Of a DNA stretch of 64,000 nucleotides, positions 12,501 through 24,600 are shown one piece after another. Each line of letters opens with the position of its first letter. Positions within the stretch are counted from its first letter, which is position 1. This DNA comes from Phymorhynchus buccinoides. Its lineage: Eukaryota > Mollusca > Gastropoda > Neogastropoda > Raphitomidae. A program made the translations under genes and the position numbers. The DNA is taken from contig CM065699.1 of the NCBI GenBank assembly GCA_017654935.2, positions 49,514,372-49,578,371 of the forward strand. Direction: 5' to 3'. The notes under the pieces were generated by a model that was not told where the DNA came from, did not search any database, and saw nothing but the letters and a program-made list of their open reading frames with translations.

Positions 12501-15500
12501 AGTCAAAGAGAGTGACAGATGAGAGGAAGTTACAAGCACAGAACTTCCAGAAGGTGAGGGAACTATTTATACAAAAAGACCCCCTGGTATCCCCACAGGG
12601 GGATTCTTTTACCCCTTCCCTGCTGGGGAGAGTTGGAGAATGTAACCCATGTTTTAGAGTTGCATGGGTGCAACTCTCAGTTTCACACTGATTTCATTCT
12701 TTTTATTTTTTGCCAAAAGCTGAACTACATTTTAATTTTTTTAATTCATCCAAAAATAAATCGACAACAAGCGATTTTGGGACGTTTAGAACTTGGTTTT
12801 TCTATCCCGAAAGTCTCTCTCTGGGAATCTTGAAAAAACAGCATGGTGATGCCATATTGTTTTCAAAGGCAATGTAATCATTTTACAAGGCTTATCGGAC
12901 TCAAACTGTCTCTCCATCATTTTAGCTGTCTGTCTGTCTCGTTAGCTCTCTCTCTTACGTTGCCCACCCCACCCCACCCCTCCTGAATTCTCTAACGGGG
13001 CTCTGCCCCTGTACCTAAGCGGTCCTTGAAATCTTCGGGTGAGAGGGCGTTTAGTTTTGTTGCACCAAACGTTTGGAATTCTCTCCCTGACCATACCCGT
13101 AACCAGTCCACTCTTCCTTCCTTCAAGTCCCAACTAAAGACCCACTTCTTCAGGAAAGCTTTCTCTCTGCAAAGTCTATGATCCTTTCCCCACTCTTGTT
13201 TTCCAGCTCATTGAAGATGTTGAGTATGAGGTGTGCGCGTGTGTGTGTATGGGGTGGGGAGTAGGGGGGCAGGGGTGGGGATGGGTGTGGGGGGCTGGTT
13301 GGGGTGGTGGTGTTGAAGGGACGTGGGTGTTGGTGTGTTGTGTTATGATTATATGCAATGCATTCTCTAATATGTATTCATTTTCATAGAGATGTATGGT
13401 GAGGATGCGTGGGCCAGTTTGTTAGAAATGTTTGTACGAATGGTGAGTGAAAAGCGCATTGAGTTGCTTTGCAAGATTATGCGCTATATAAGCATTATTA
13501 ATTATTATTATTATTATTACCCAGCCGTGGCCCATGGACCCCCAACTTTCAATATTTTTCATTTAGGGGAGTTGCACCCGTGTGAGTGTATGAATATGCG
13601 CGAGTATGAAAGCAAACCGTGATGTTTTGTGTGTTTGAATGCGTGTGTAACTTCTGTCATTGTCTCTTTTTCCAGTTTTCCCTTGCTATAGTAGAGAAAG
13701 TGCTGGTTCTTTTTCCAGTTTTCCCTTGCTATAGTAAGGAAAGTGTGGGTTCTTTTTCCAGTTTTCCCTTGCTATAGTAGGGAAGGTGTGGGTTCTTTTT
13801 CCAGTTTCCCCTTGCTATAGTAGGGAAAGTGCCGGTTCTTTTTCCAGTTTTCCCTTGCTATAGTAGGGAACGTGTGGGGTCTTTTTCCAGTTTCCCCTTG
13901 CTATAGTAGAGAAAGTGTGGGTTCTTTTTCCAGTTTTCCCTTGCTATAGTAAGGAAAGTGTGGGTTCTTTTTTCAGTTTCCCCTTGCTATAGTAGAGAAA
14001 GTGTGGGTTCTTTTTCCAGTTTTCCCTTGCTATAGTAGAGAAAGTGTGGGTTCTTTTTCCAGTTTTCCCTTGCTATAGTAGGGAAAGTGCGGGTTCTTTT
14101 TCCAGTTTTCCCTTGCTATAGTAGGGAAAGTGTGGGTTCTTTTTCCAGTTTTCCCTTGCTATAGTAGAGAAAGTGCGGGTTCTTTTTCTAGTTTTCCCTG
14201 CTATAGTAGGGAAAGTGTGGGTTCTTTTTCTAGTTTTCCCTTGCTATAGTAGGGAAAGTGTGGGTTCTTTTTCCAGTTTTCCCTTGCTATAGTAGGGAAA
14301 GTGTGGGTTCTTTTTCCAGTTTTCCATTGCTATAGTAGGGAAAGTGCGGGTTCTTTTTCCAGTTTTCCATTGCTATAGTAGGGAAAGTGCGGGTTCTTTT
14401 TCCAGTTTTCCCTTGCTATAGTAGAGAAAGTGCGGGTTCTTTTTCCAGTTTTCTCTTGCTATAGTAGGGAAAGTGCGGGTTCTTTTTCCAGTTTTCCCTT
14501 GCTATAGTAGGGACAGTGTGGGTTCTTTTTCCAGTTTTCCCTTGCTATAGTAGGGAAAGTGCGGGTTCTTTTTCCAGTTTTCCCTTGCTATAGTAGGGAA
14601 AGTGCGGGTTCTTTTTTTCTTCCCTCTCCATTGTGACAACGATAAGACATTAACCCTTTCACCGCCAATGTCTCATTTTAGCACCACAATGGTGTTAGTC
14701 TTTTACACCCACGTCACTAAAGCGGCATCAAATCAGGGCCTGTTATCCATAGACCCTATTTTTTTAAACGTTGGGATGTAAGGATAGGCCTAATGTTATA
14801 TATGTCACAGATGAATTTGCAATATTGCAGATTTTTTTAATTATCTAGCCAGTTAAGTTTAATGGTATTTTTGTGCTGATAAATGGCTGGTGGCGAAAGG
14901 GGTTTTAAAGTGTGAATGATGAAAGTATTATAATGATTTGATAGGATGTCAAATGTCTTCATGATATGATGATCAGATTCACGCTCAGGCCATGGGCTTT
15001 TGATCCATTCGTATTAACCCCCTGACTGCCACCAACATATTACATGCTGTGAAGAGGAATAACCCTGATATGCTGGTCTAACAGTCAAGAGAGTTATATC
15101 CCCAAACCATTTTGCCAGATTGTCTCTATCAGTTGTCTTTTTTATGGCATGATTAGAGATGTTCAAGTGTCTGTGATATACGAGTTTTTAAAGGAAGTGA
15201 ACATTTTCTATAAGATTTAGTTTTATCGTTTTTTAGAAATGTGTTGGTGGTTTAACGTGGGAGAACTGTTCTATTTTGTGCTTTGAAACCCAGTGAATAG
15301 CTCTGATATCACCGTTGATGGTGGAAAGGGGCTTGTCTCTTTTAACTGTCTATCTTATCGATTTGCCCAATGATTTTTTCTTTAATTTTCTCTGGCAGTC
15401 AAGGGGTTATACTTGAAGGCTTGTTCTCATAGACTTCACACTGTCTAGCCCAGTTACTCATGGTGTTTGTGTGTCTCGGGTGATACATTGTTGATGACTA

Positions 15501-18500
15501 GTGAATTAGTAATGGAAGGGTTTGTTTTTCTTCTGAAAACGAACACACTCTTAGCAATACAACCAGCATTGACGAGGGTGCATGTTGATTTCAGATCCTG
15601 AACGCGGCCAGGAAGCACTTTGGCAACGGGGGCGACCAGAGAATTCGCTACACCCTACCCCCCATCGTGTTCGCTGCCTACAGGCTGGCCTTTAGATACT
15701 GCCAGCTCAAAGAAGAGGTAAGGACTCTTGTGTTGGTAGGGCAGGTGTCTGTGTGTGACTATCTACACCCTACCCCCCATCGTGTTCGCTGCCTACAGGC
15801 TGGCCTTTAGATACTGCCAGCTCAAAGAAGAGGTAAGGACTTGTGTTGGTAGGGCAGGTGTCTGTGTGTGATTATCTACACCCTACCCCCCATCGTGTTC
15901 GCTGCCTACAGGCTGGCCTTTAGATACTGCCAGCTCAAAGAAGAGGTAAGGACTCTTGTGTTGGTAGGGCAGGTGTCTGTGTGTGATTATCTACACCCTA
16001 CCCCCCATCGTGTTCGCTGCCTACAGGCTGGCCTTTAGATACTGCCAGCTCAAAGAAGAGGTAAGGACTCTTGTGTTGGTAGGGCAGGTGTCTGTGTGTG
16101 ATTATCTACACCCTACCCCCCATCGTGTTCGCTGCCTACAGGCTGGCCTTTAGATACTGCCAGCTCAAAGAAGAGGTAAGGACTCTTGTGTTGGTAGGGC
16201 AGGTGTCTGTGTGTGACTATCTACACCCTACCCCCCATCGTGTTCGCTGCCTACAGGCTGGCCTTTAGATACTGCCAGCTCAAAGAAGAGGTAAGGACTC
16301 TTGTGTTGGTAGGGCAGGTGTCTGTGTGTGACTATCTACACCCTACCCCCCATCGTGTTCGCTGCCTACAGGCTGGCCTTTAGATACTGCCAGCTCAAAG
16401 AAGAGGTAAGGACTCTTGTGTTGGTAGGGCAGGTGTCTGTGTGTGACTATCTACACCCTACCCCCCATCGTGTTCGCTGCCTACAGGCTGGCCTTTAGAT
16501 ACTGCCAGCTCAAAGAAGAGGTAAGGACTCTTGTGTTGGTAGGGCAGGTGTCTGTGTGTGATTATCTACCCCCTACCCCCCATCGTGTTCGCTGCCTACA
16601 GGCTGGCCTTTAGATACTGCCAGCTCAAAGAAGAGGTAAGGACTTGTGTTGGTAGGGCAGGTGTCTGTGTGTGATTATCTACACCCTACCCCCCATTGTG
16701 TTCGCTGCCTACAGGCTGGCCTTTAGATACTGCCAGCTCAAAGAAGAGGTAAGGACTCTTGTGTTGGTAGGGCAGGTGTCTGTGTGTGATTATCTACACC
16801 CTACCCCCCATCGTGTTCGCTGCCTACAGGCTGGCCTTTAGATACTGCCAGCTCAAAGAAGAGGTAGAGACGCTGCTCTTGTGTTGGTAGGGCAGGTGTC
16901 TGTGTGATTTGCACCCCCCCCTCCTTCCCCTCCGTGTCTGTACAACCTAGTGTCTATGATTTACTGAATGTGAGATAAAGATCGAGTTTGTGTCTATTTG
17001 TGTGTTGTGTGTATGTATGCTTGCATACACATGCACGTGTGTGTGTGTGTGTGTCACTGTGTCTGTCTGTGTGTGCTGCTATGTGCGTGCATGTGCTGTT
17101 GCTGGTTGTGTCATTCTTGCATACTATTTTTGTTGTCTGCTTATTGTTGAACACTTGGTTGTGAAGCGCTTCGGGCTCATTTGAGGTAAAGCGCTATATA
17201 AATGTAATGTTATTATTATTAACTGAGGTTGAAGTTATCTGCTTAGATGCATATCTTTACCCTGAACCATCTTTACCGGAACTGAGAGTGTGTGTGTGTG
17301 TATCACTGTGTGTGTGCGTGCATGCGTGTGTTTGTGTGTGTGTGTGTGAGTGTGTGTGTGTGTGCATGTGTGTGCGTGCGTGTTTGTGTGTGTGAGCGTG
17401 TATGTTTGTGTGCATGTTTGTGTGTGTGCGTGTGTTTGTGTGTGTGCGAGGAAGAAAGAGAGTGTTGCGTGCAAGCATTTCTAGTGAATTATTATTTGCT
17501 TGCCTTTAATTTTCTTGTTCTCGATGTAAAGCGCACTGAGCTCATGTGAGAAAGAGCGCTAGGTAGATTCACATCATTATTATTATCATTATTACTTCTG
17601 TGTGTCTGTGTCTATCTCTGAGTACTGTAATTTTCGGACTATAAGGCGATATTTTTTTCTCCAATTTCGACCTATGCGCCTAATAAACGAGGGCGTCCTA
17701 TTAGTGAACAAAATCGTGAGAAGAGAATCAACGATTGCCGTACTCGGTACAGTCTACTGTGAGTCACAACATCGAAAGTGGTAACGAGTCACCGATACGA
17801 CGAATACTCACGTTAAAATGCTTCAAAATCCCTATTATCATCCGAGATACCGTCCAACAGATGCCATAACCCTTCCTTGGATGTAAAAAGCATCGTTGTA
17901 GAGCTTAAAATGCCATAATTCTACCAGTTTTCACGAAGAAAAGTCCAAACATAACAACCGGAAGTCGCAAAAACGGAAGTTCGATTATTTGAGAAGGGAG
18001 CCAACTCTCGTTTATGACAGCAGTAATGGCGGTCGGTAAGCGTTTACAGGACGTGTACGGGCTTCAAACTTCGACTTCGTTTGCGAGGTGTGTATCGTAC
18101 AGTGCAACCTCCCTTATAAGACCTCCCATTATAAGACTCCCTCCCACATAAGACCTACTTGTCTGAGACATTGCCCTCCTTTGTAAGTATTAAAATTTCC
18201 TCTCTGATAAGACCCCTCCCTTATAAGACCTCATTTTGGATGATTATGGAAGGTCTTATAAGGGAGGTTCCACTGTATCGCCTTATAAACGATGGCGCCT
18301 TTTACTTTAACTCGTCTAGCGCCATGTATTTTTTTTAACGTTCTTGGTTGTCCGCTGCATCTCAATAGACAAGAGGGGAGTAACTATTTTTCCGAGTGCG
18401 CATGCGTTGCTTTAACAGAAGAAGCAGTGATATAATCTCTAAAAGCAGACAAACACATGGCAGGTTGCTTGACAGTGAGTGTCTTTGCATTTGGTGGGAG

Positions 18501-18577
18501 TGTAGAGTGATGTACTGGGTGAATGTATTCACCCATGGTGCTAGAAGAGTTAATTTTTTTCAGATTTTTTCAGTGGT

Positions 18578-18632
<55 letters not shown>

Positions 18633-21600
18633 GGGCGAGAGAGATTAATACATGCATTTTGTATGAACAGTCTCACTTATTTTTAATGTTTATATTCATT
18701 GATACTTGTCTTCATGTTGATTATTCTTGGCTTGGTGTTTATCTGTATGTTAGTGTTTAGGCCTTTGTTCAGCGCTTTGAGCACCCTGCAAAGGGAGTTA
18801 AGCGCTCTATAAATAACCATTATTATTATTATTATTATTATTTTTCCTCGCCTTATGCACAGCAGCGCCTAATGATCCAACAAATAGGGTAATCATAAGT
18901 TGTGTGTCGCTTCCCCGTCAGGACGACAACTGGGAGAAGAAGTGCGGGAAGATCTTCCAGTTCTGCCACCAGACCATCGGCGCTCTGATCAAGGCGGAGC
19001 AGGCGGAGATTCCGCTGCGCCTCTTCCTCCAGGGGGCGCTGGCCGCCGGCAAGATCGGCTTTGAGAACTCGGAGACCGTCGCCTACGAGTTCTTCTCGCA
19101 GGTGAGACTTTGAGGAAACAGTTCTTCTTTGCCAGGTAATTGTCTTCTTCTTCGATCGCTCAGACAGTTTCCTGTCAATTATGAGCGCAGATGCGTCATG
19201 CTGCCGTTATGCGCCTAACTAAGAAATAGTTAGATTAGGCCCAGCAAGTCCGACTTCGGCTGGAGGGAATGTTTTTGAAAGTGTTTCGTGAAAAAAAGGC
19301 AGGAGAATGGACCGGTTAGGCAGAAAGGTAGCAGATGACAGTAAGCAAAGGGAAAAGGCAGAGTCAAAGAGAGTGACAGATGAGATGAAGTTACAAGCAC
19401 AGAACTTAGACCCCCCCCCCGCCCCCCCCCCCCCCCCCCGTATCCCCATGGGACGGGGGGGGGGGGGGGGGGGGGGGGGGCAGTAATATGATGTGCCGTA
19501 TAGTTTGTAAAATATGGTCGATGTGCCGTGGCTTAAAGTCGGTCAAATACGCTACGCTTTGTTGATGCTACACGGGTAAATATGAAGCGCCACATAGTGT
19601 GTGAAATACGGTAATATGATGTGCCTTATAGTTTGTAAAATACTTCTGCATTCCCTGGCCATAACGGGTGAGTATTCATTGGTCTCCCCGCTGCATTCAG
19701 CCGACACATTCCGCTTTCTCAGGAGCTCCAAAGAGAAATTTATTCTGACAAATATTTTGTGTGTAAGGCAGGAGAATGGACCAATAAGGCAGAAAACTAG
19801 TAGATGATTGTAAGAAAAGGAAAAGGCAGAGTCAAAGAGAGTGATAAATTAGTTGAAGTTGCCAGCACAGAACTTCCAGAAGGTGGGAAAACTATTCGTA
19901 CTGAAAGATTCCCTGATGTATCCATGGGGGAGCCTTAACTCATTCAAGTCGTTCCGGCAATATATGTCCGGAATTAATAGATAGCTGTCAATTTTATGCA
20001 TTTGCTTCAAGGGAAGTAAATCTGTGTGCACACCATACCTTGGTCACTTCTAAACTCGCTTCGCTCTCTTAGACCACAATTGTGCCTCTGAGTTTGCTTT
20101 TGTAGTGGTTTGTTGTGGGGAAACCAGTCGGTGTAGAGAGTTTTTCTACATAAAGTTTATTAAAAAAGAAGTCTGATCTACCACTTCCTTGTGTCTAAAC
20201 CTGAAGTAAAAACCCTGCAGTCTCCTTTCATTGCTCCTTTTGTTTATGCATGTTTTGTGTGTGTGTATGGCTGAAGTGATTTGTGTGATTTAAATTTTAA
20301 TAAAAAAATAATTCGAAATCGTTGCGATGCGAATGAGTCAGATACTGTACCCTTTTGTTTTCTTCCTCCATTTAGTATCCACAATGAACAATTTGATCTT
20401 TTGATACTGTTTGGTCGAGGTCCGAAGGTCGCACACAGAACAAAAAAAAAAAAAAACAACCCTAATCTACTGTGACCCAGCCAGCCAAGACCCGTTCAGC
20501 GGAAGCTCGGCATGATGCTGAATCGGCAGGAACTAGAACCCCTAAGCTAATTTTTTGTTGTTGATCCCCGCAGGCGTTCTCGCTGTATGAAGAGGAGATC
20601 AGCGACAGCAAGGCGCAGCTGGCGGCCATCACCCTGATGATCGGCACGCTGGAGCAGATGTGGGTCTTCGGGGAGGAGAACCACGAACCGCTCAAGACCC
20701 ACTGCGCGCAGGCAGCCTCCAAGCTGCTCAAGAAGCCGGACCAGTGCCGGGGAGTCTCCGTCTGCTCGCACCTCTTCTGGTCCGGGAAGACGGGGCCTGA
20801 CGAAACCGAGGTGTTGTATTGTTTGTGTGTGTGTGTGTGTATTTCACCAGTCTGTCGTATTTATTTTTTGTAGAGCGCAGATGCATCATGCTGCCCGTTA
20901 AACCGAGGTGTTGTATTGTTTGTCTGTGTGTGTGTATTTCACCAGTCTGTCATATTTATTTTTTGTAGAGCGCAGATGCATCATGCTGCCCGTTAAACCG
21001 AGGTGTGCTGATCGTTTGCATGGGTGTGTGTATACTGAATAGCGTTACTTTATGAACTCTTTGCTGTGTCTCTCTCACTCTCTCTCTTTCTCCCCACCCT
21101 CTCTCTCTCTCTCTCTCCCCACTCTCCCTCAGTCTTTGCCTGTTTGTCTCTCTGTCTGTCTCTATGTGTATGAGGGGGGAGGAGGGGGGGAGAGTGTAGC
21201 GGGGGTGCTTGCTGTCTGCGTGTGCTTGAGTTTTGCGTGAATCTGATATTTTAATATTGGAACTGTGATCTTTTATTACATACTGTTTAACTTTTTACGT
21301 GCCACCACACACACATTTCCATTTTATTGGACGAATAAATATTGTGATTGTGATGTTATCATTATGATCTTTATTATTATTAATATTTCCTTGTTGTGAA
21401 GAATTATTGTTGTTATGGGATTTTTTTTTCTTTCTTTTAACGCTAAAGGAGAACTGTTACATACTTTGTTTACTTATTTATTTGTTTGTGTGGGGGGGGG
21501 GGGGGTGCAAACACATGGCAGGGTGTTTGGCAGTGAATGTCTTTGCATTTGGTGGGAGTGTAGAGTGATGCATTATGCGGATGTATTCGCCTCATGGTGC

Positions 21601-24600
21601 TCGAAGAGTTAAGGTGTTGAAGTTCGGATTACATTTTGGTTTTAGTGTACATGGTCTAAATGCTTGGCGTCTTCCATTAACTCATTCAAGTCGTTCCGGC
21701 CCTATATGTCCGGAATTAATAGATAGCTGTCAATTTGATGCATTTGCTTCAAGGGAAGTAAATCTGTGTCACTTCTAAACTTGCTTTACTCCCTTAGACC
21801 ACAATTTTGCCCCTGACTTTGCTTTTGTAGTGGTTCGTTGTGGGGAAACCAATTGGTGTGCCTGTGGAGAGTTTTTCTATATAAAGACTATATATAAAAA
21901 AAAGTCTGATCTACCATTTCCCTATGTCTAAACCTGAAGTAAAAACCCGTAATCTTCTTTCATTTCTCCTTTTGTTTATGTATGTTTTGTTTGTGTGTAT
22001 GGCTGGAGTGATTTGTGAGTTTTTTTAATTATTGAAAAATCATTGTGATGCGAATGAGTTAATGCTTTTGTTTTCTTATCCGAATTATAGTTCTTCACTC
22101 CCAGTTTGATATACTGTAATTCTTTGTGACGGTAAATAAGTGAGTACCTGTGTTAAGACAAGGAAATTGTTAATTAGTGTAAAGTGAATCCGTGTGTGTC
22201 TGTAGTCACTCATTGTGATCAGAATCACAAACTCAACTTTGCCTTGGCTTAAGGCTGTGTCAGACCAATTGACATAGGCTAGAACACCAAGGCTACATCA
22301 AGATGTTGTTATGCTCTGCATAGTTATGCACGGATTGTCTTTCTAGCCATAACAAACTCCTAGCATAACATAATCAGTATCCAAAATCCTCCGAAGTCGG
22401 AGTGCGGCTGCCTACGTGGCATGGTAATCAAAAATGGTCAGACACGTAATGTTCTCACCCCTAGCTGGTGCGTTTGTACCATAGTGTTCAAGTGCTTCGG
22501 CTGTTGGATGATCCCTGGAGTACGTCAACAACACGAACTCGACTTACCTGAAGAAGGGGATGAAGATTTAGCTGCTTAAATGAAAAAAATAAAATAAAAT
22601 AAAGAATTTGGAGTAAAGTGACATCAGCTCTGTGAGTGTGTTATCACTCATTTCAATCCCCCCGCGGGGATACCGGGGAGTCTTTTGTATAAAAAGGTCC
22701 CCCACCTTCTGTGCTTGTAACTTCCTCTAATCCGTCACTCTTTTGACTCTGCCTTTTCCCTTTTTTTCTTACTGTCATCTACTATCCTTCTGCCTTAGCG
22801 GTCCATTCTCCTGCCTGGGCTCATGGGGAAACAATTGTGTGTGATTGACAGATGCGTGATGCGAAGCGCACGACGGACTGCCTGAAGAAAGGAGTGAAGA
22901 TCGCCAACCAGTGCATGGACAGCTCCGTGCAGGTCCAGCTCTTTGTGGAGGTCCTCAACCAATACATCTACTTCTACGAGAAGTCCTGCGAACAGGTGGC
23001 GTCTCGGGGAGGGCAGGGGGGTGGGGGGGGGGGGGGGGAACAACTGACCACTGACTTTATAATACAGGGTCCTTGAAACCTTGAATAGTACTGGAAAATT
23101 GACATGGCCTTTTCCAGGGCTTGAAAAGTGCTTGGAAAACAGCAAAGGCCCCACGACTCCTGGAAAAGTCCTGGAATTTTCAAATTTGTCTGACCACGTC
23201 CTTAATCTCAATCCATCCAAGTCATAATCTCTCCTCCACAAAAAATAATTGAAGGTTAAAACTAAATTCAAATAAAAAAAACCACAAAAAACTTTTAAGG
23301 TTATACTGATATCGCGATCATAGCAGACGACATTTGCGCGAGTTGTCTGCCGCTGAAGTTACTTCCCTTTACCGTACTTCCGTTTTCCAACAAAATGGAG
23401 ACTGTATTTTCAACGATGTTTGGCTGCCAAAAAAAAGAGTATCAGAGCTTATTAGCTCTGTCAACAGATAGTTCAAAACTGAAAGCTAGCTGCACAGTGT
23501 GCAAAAAGAACTTTGACATCACCAGCATGGACGAGAGTGCTGTAAAAAGCCGTTGTTAAGGCCAGAAGCACAAGCAACTCAGGCGAGAACGAAACCAACA
23601 TTGACCGGTATTTCAGATTGAGTCCTTGAAATTTAGTAAACTGGTCCTGGAAAAGTCCTGGAATTTTTTGGACACAGATCTGTACGAACCCTGAATTAAT
23701 AAAGTTTTTAGATTTCATAGGGTTTTTTTCTTTCACCAGGACGAAGAGCTATGCCTCGAAACGTCGGTGTTTGTCATTGTGTTTTTGTTTTGATCTGGAT
23801 TTCTTGAACAACAATTTTATTTCTCAGTTTCATAATACAGTGGAACCTCCTTTATAAGACCTTCAAAAATCATCCAAAATGAGGTCTTATAAGGGAGGTG
23901 GTTTTAATACTTTCAAAGAAGGGCAATGTCTCAGAGAAGTAGGTCTTATATGGGAGGGAGTCTTATAATGGGAGGTCTTAAAGGGAGGTTCCACTGTAAA
24001 GTTTACCGTGATCAATTCTTTCTAGACGGCGCCCGCTTAACTAGGCGAGCGCTGTGAGCCTGACGCTTACAACCCTTGACGACGGCGAGAATTTGACAAC
24101 ATTGTGACGTCTTTTTTCTCCGTTTGTTGAGCGTGTGTGTGTGTGGAATAAATAATGACGTATGTATGTTGATGGCGGCAAGAATTTGACAACATTGTGA
24201 CTTTTTTTTCTTTTTTGTTTCGTTTGTTGAGCATGTGTGTGTGTGTGGAATAAATGAATAATGACGTATGTATGATGGCGAAAGTTTGATTACGACGTTG
24301 GACTCTTTAAAAACTTTTTTTTTAATAGAAAATAATGACGTAAATTCGACAGGCAGTTGAGTTTTGATGTTTTTATTGTGTTTGTTTAACAAGTAATAGC
24401 CTGTTTCCATATATCAATAAAAAGGGCAGAACCTGAACTTTACAATACTTACAATCTATTCTAACCATACTGACCAACACTCAAAACAATCGCATAAAGC
24501 ATCGTCAATCTGGAAACCAAATGCCACAGCATATATAAAAAAAAGAAAGTAGCAAAGGACCGCTACTCCGCTTACCCGGTTACTCCCCTTTCATTTTCAA

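Noticed and set aside
15718..16865. Ten further real VPS35 exons
   Set aside because: Including them would repeat the same residues and break frame. Exon 8 joins exon 9 in phase with the family protein directly.
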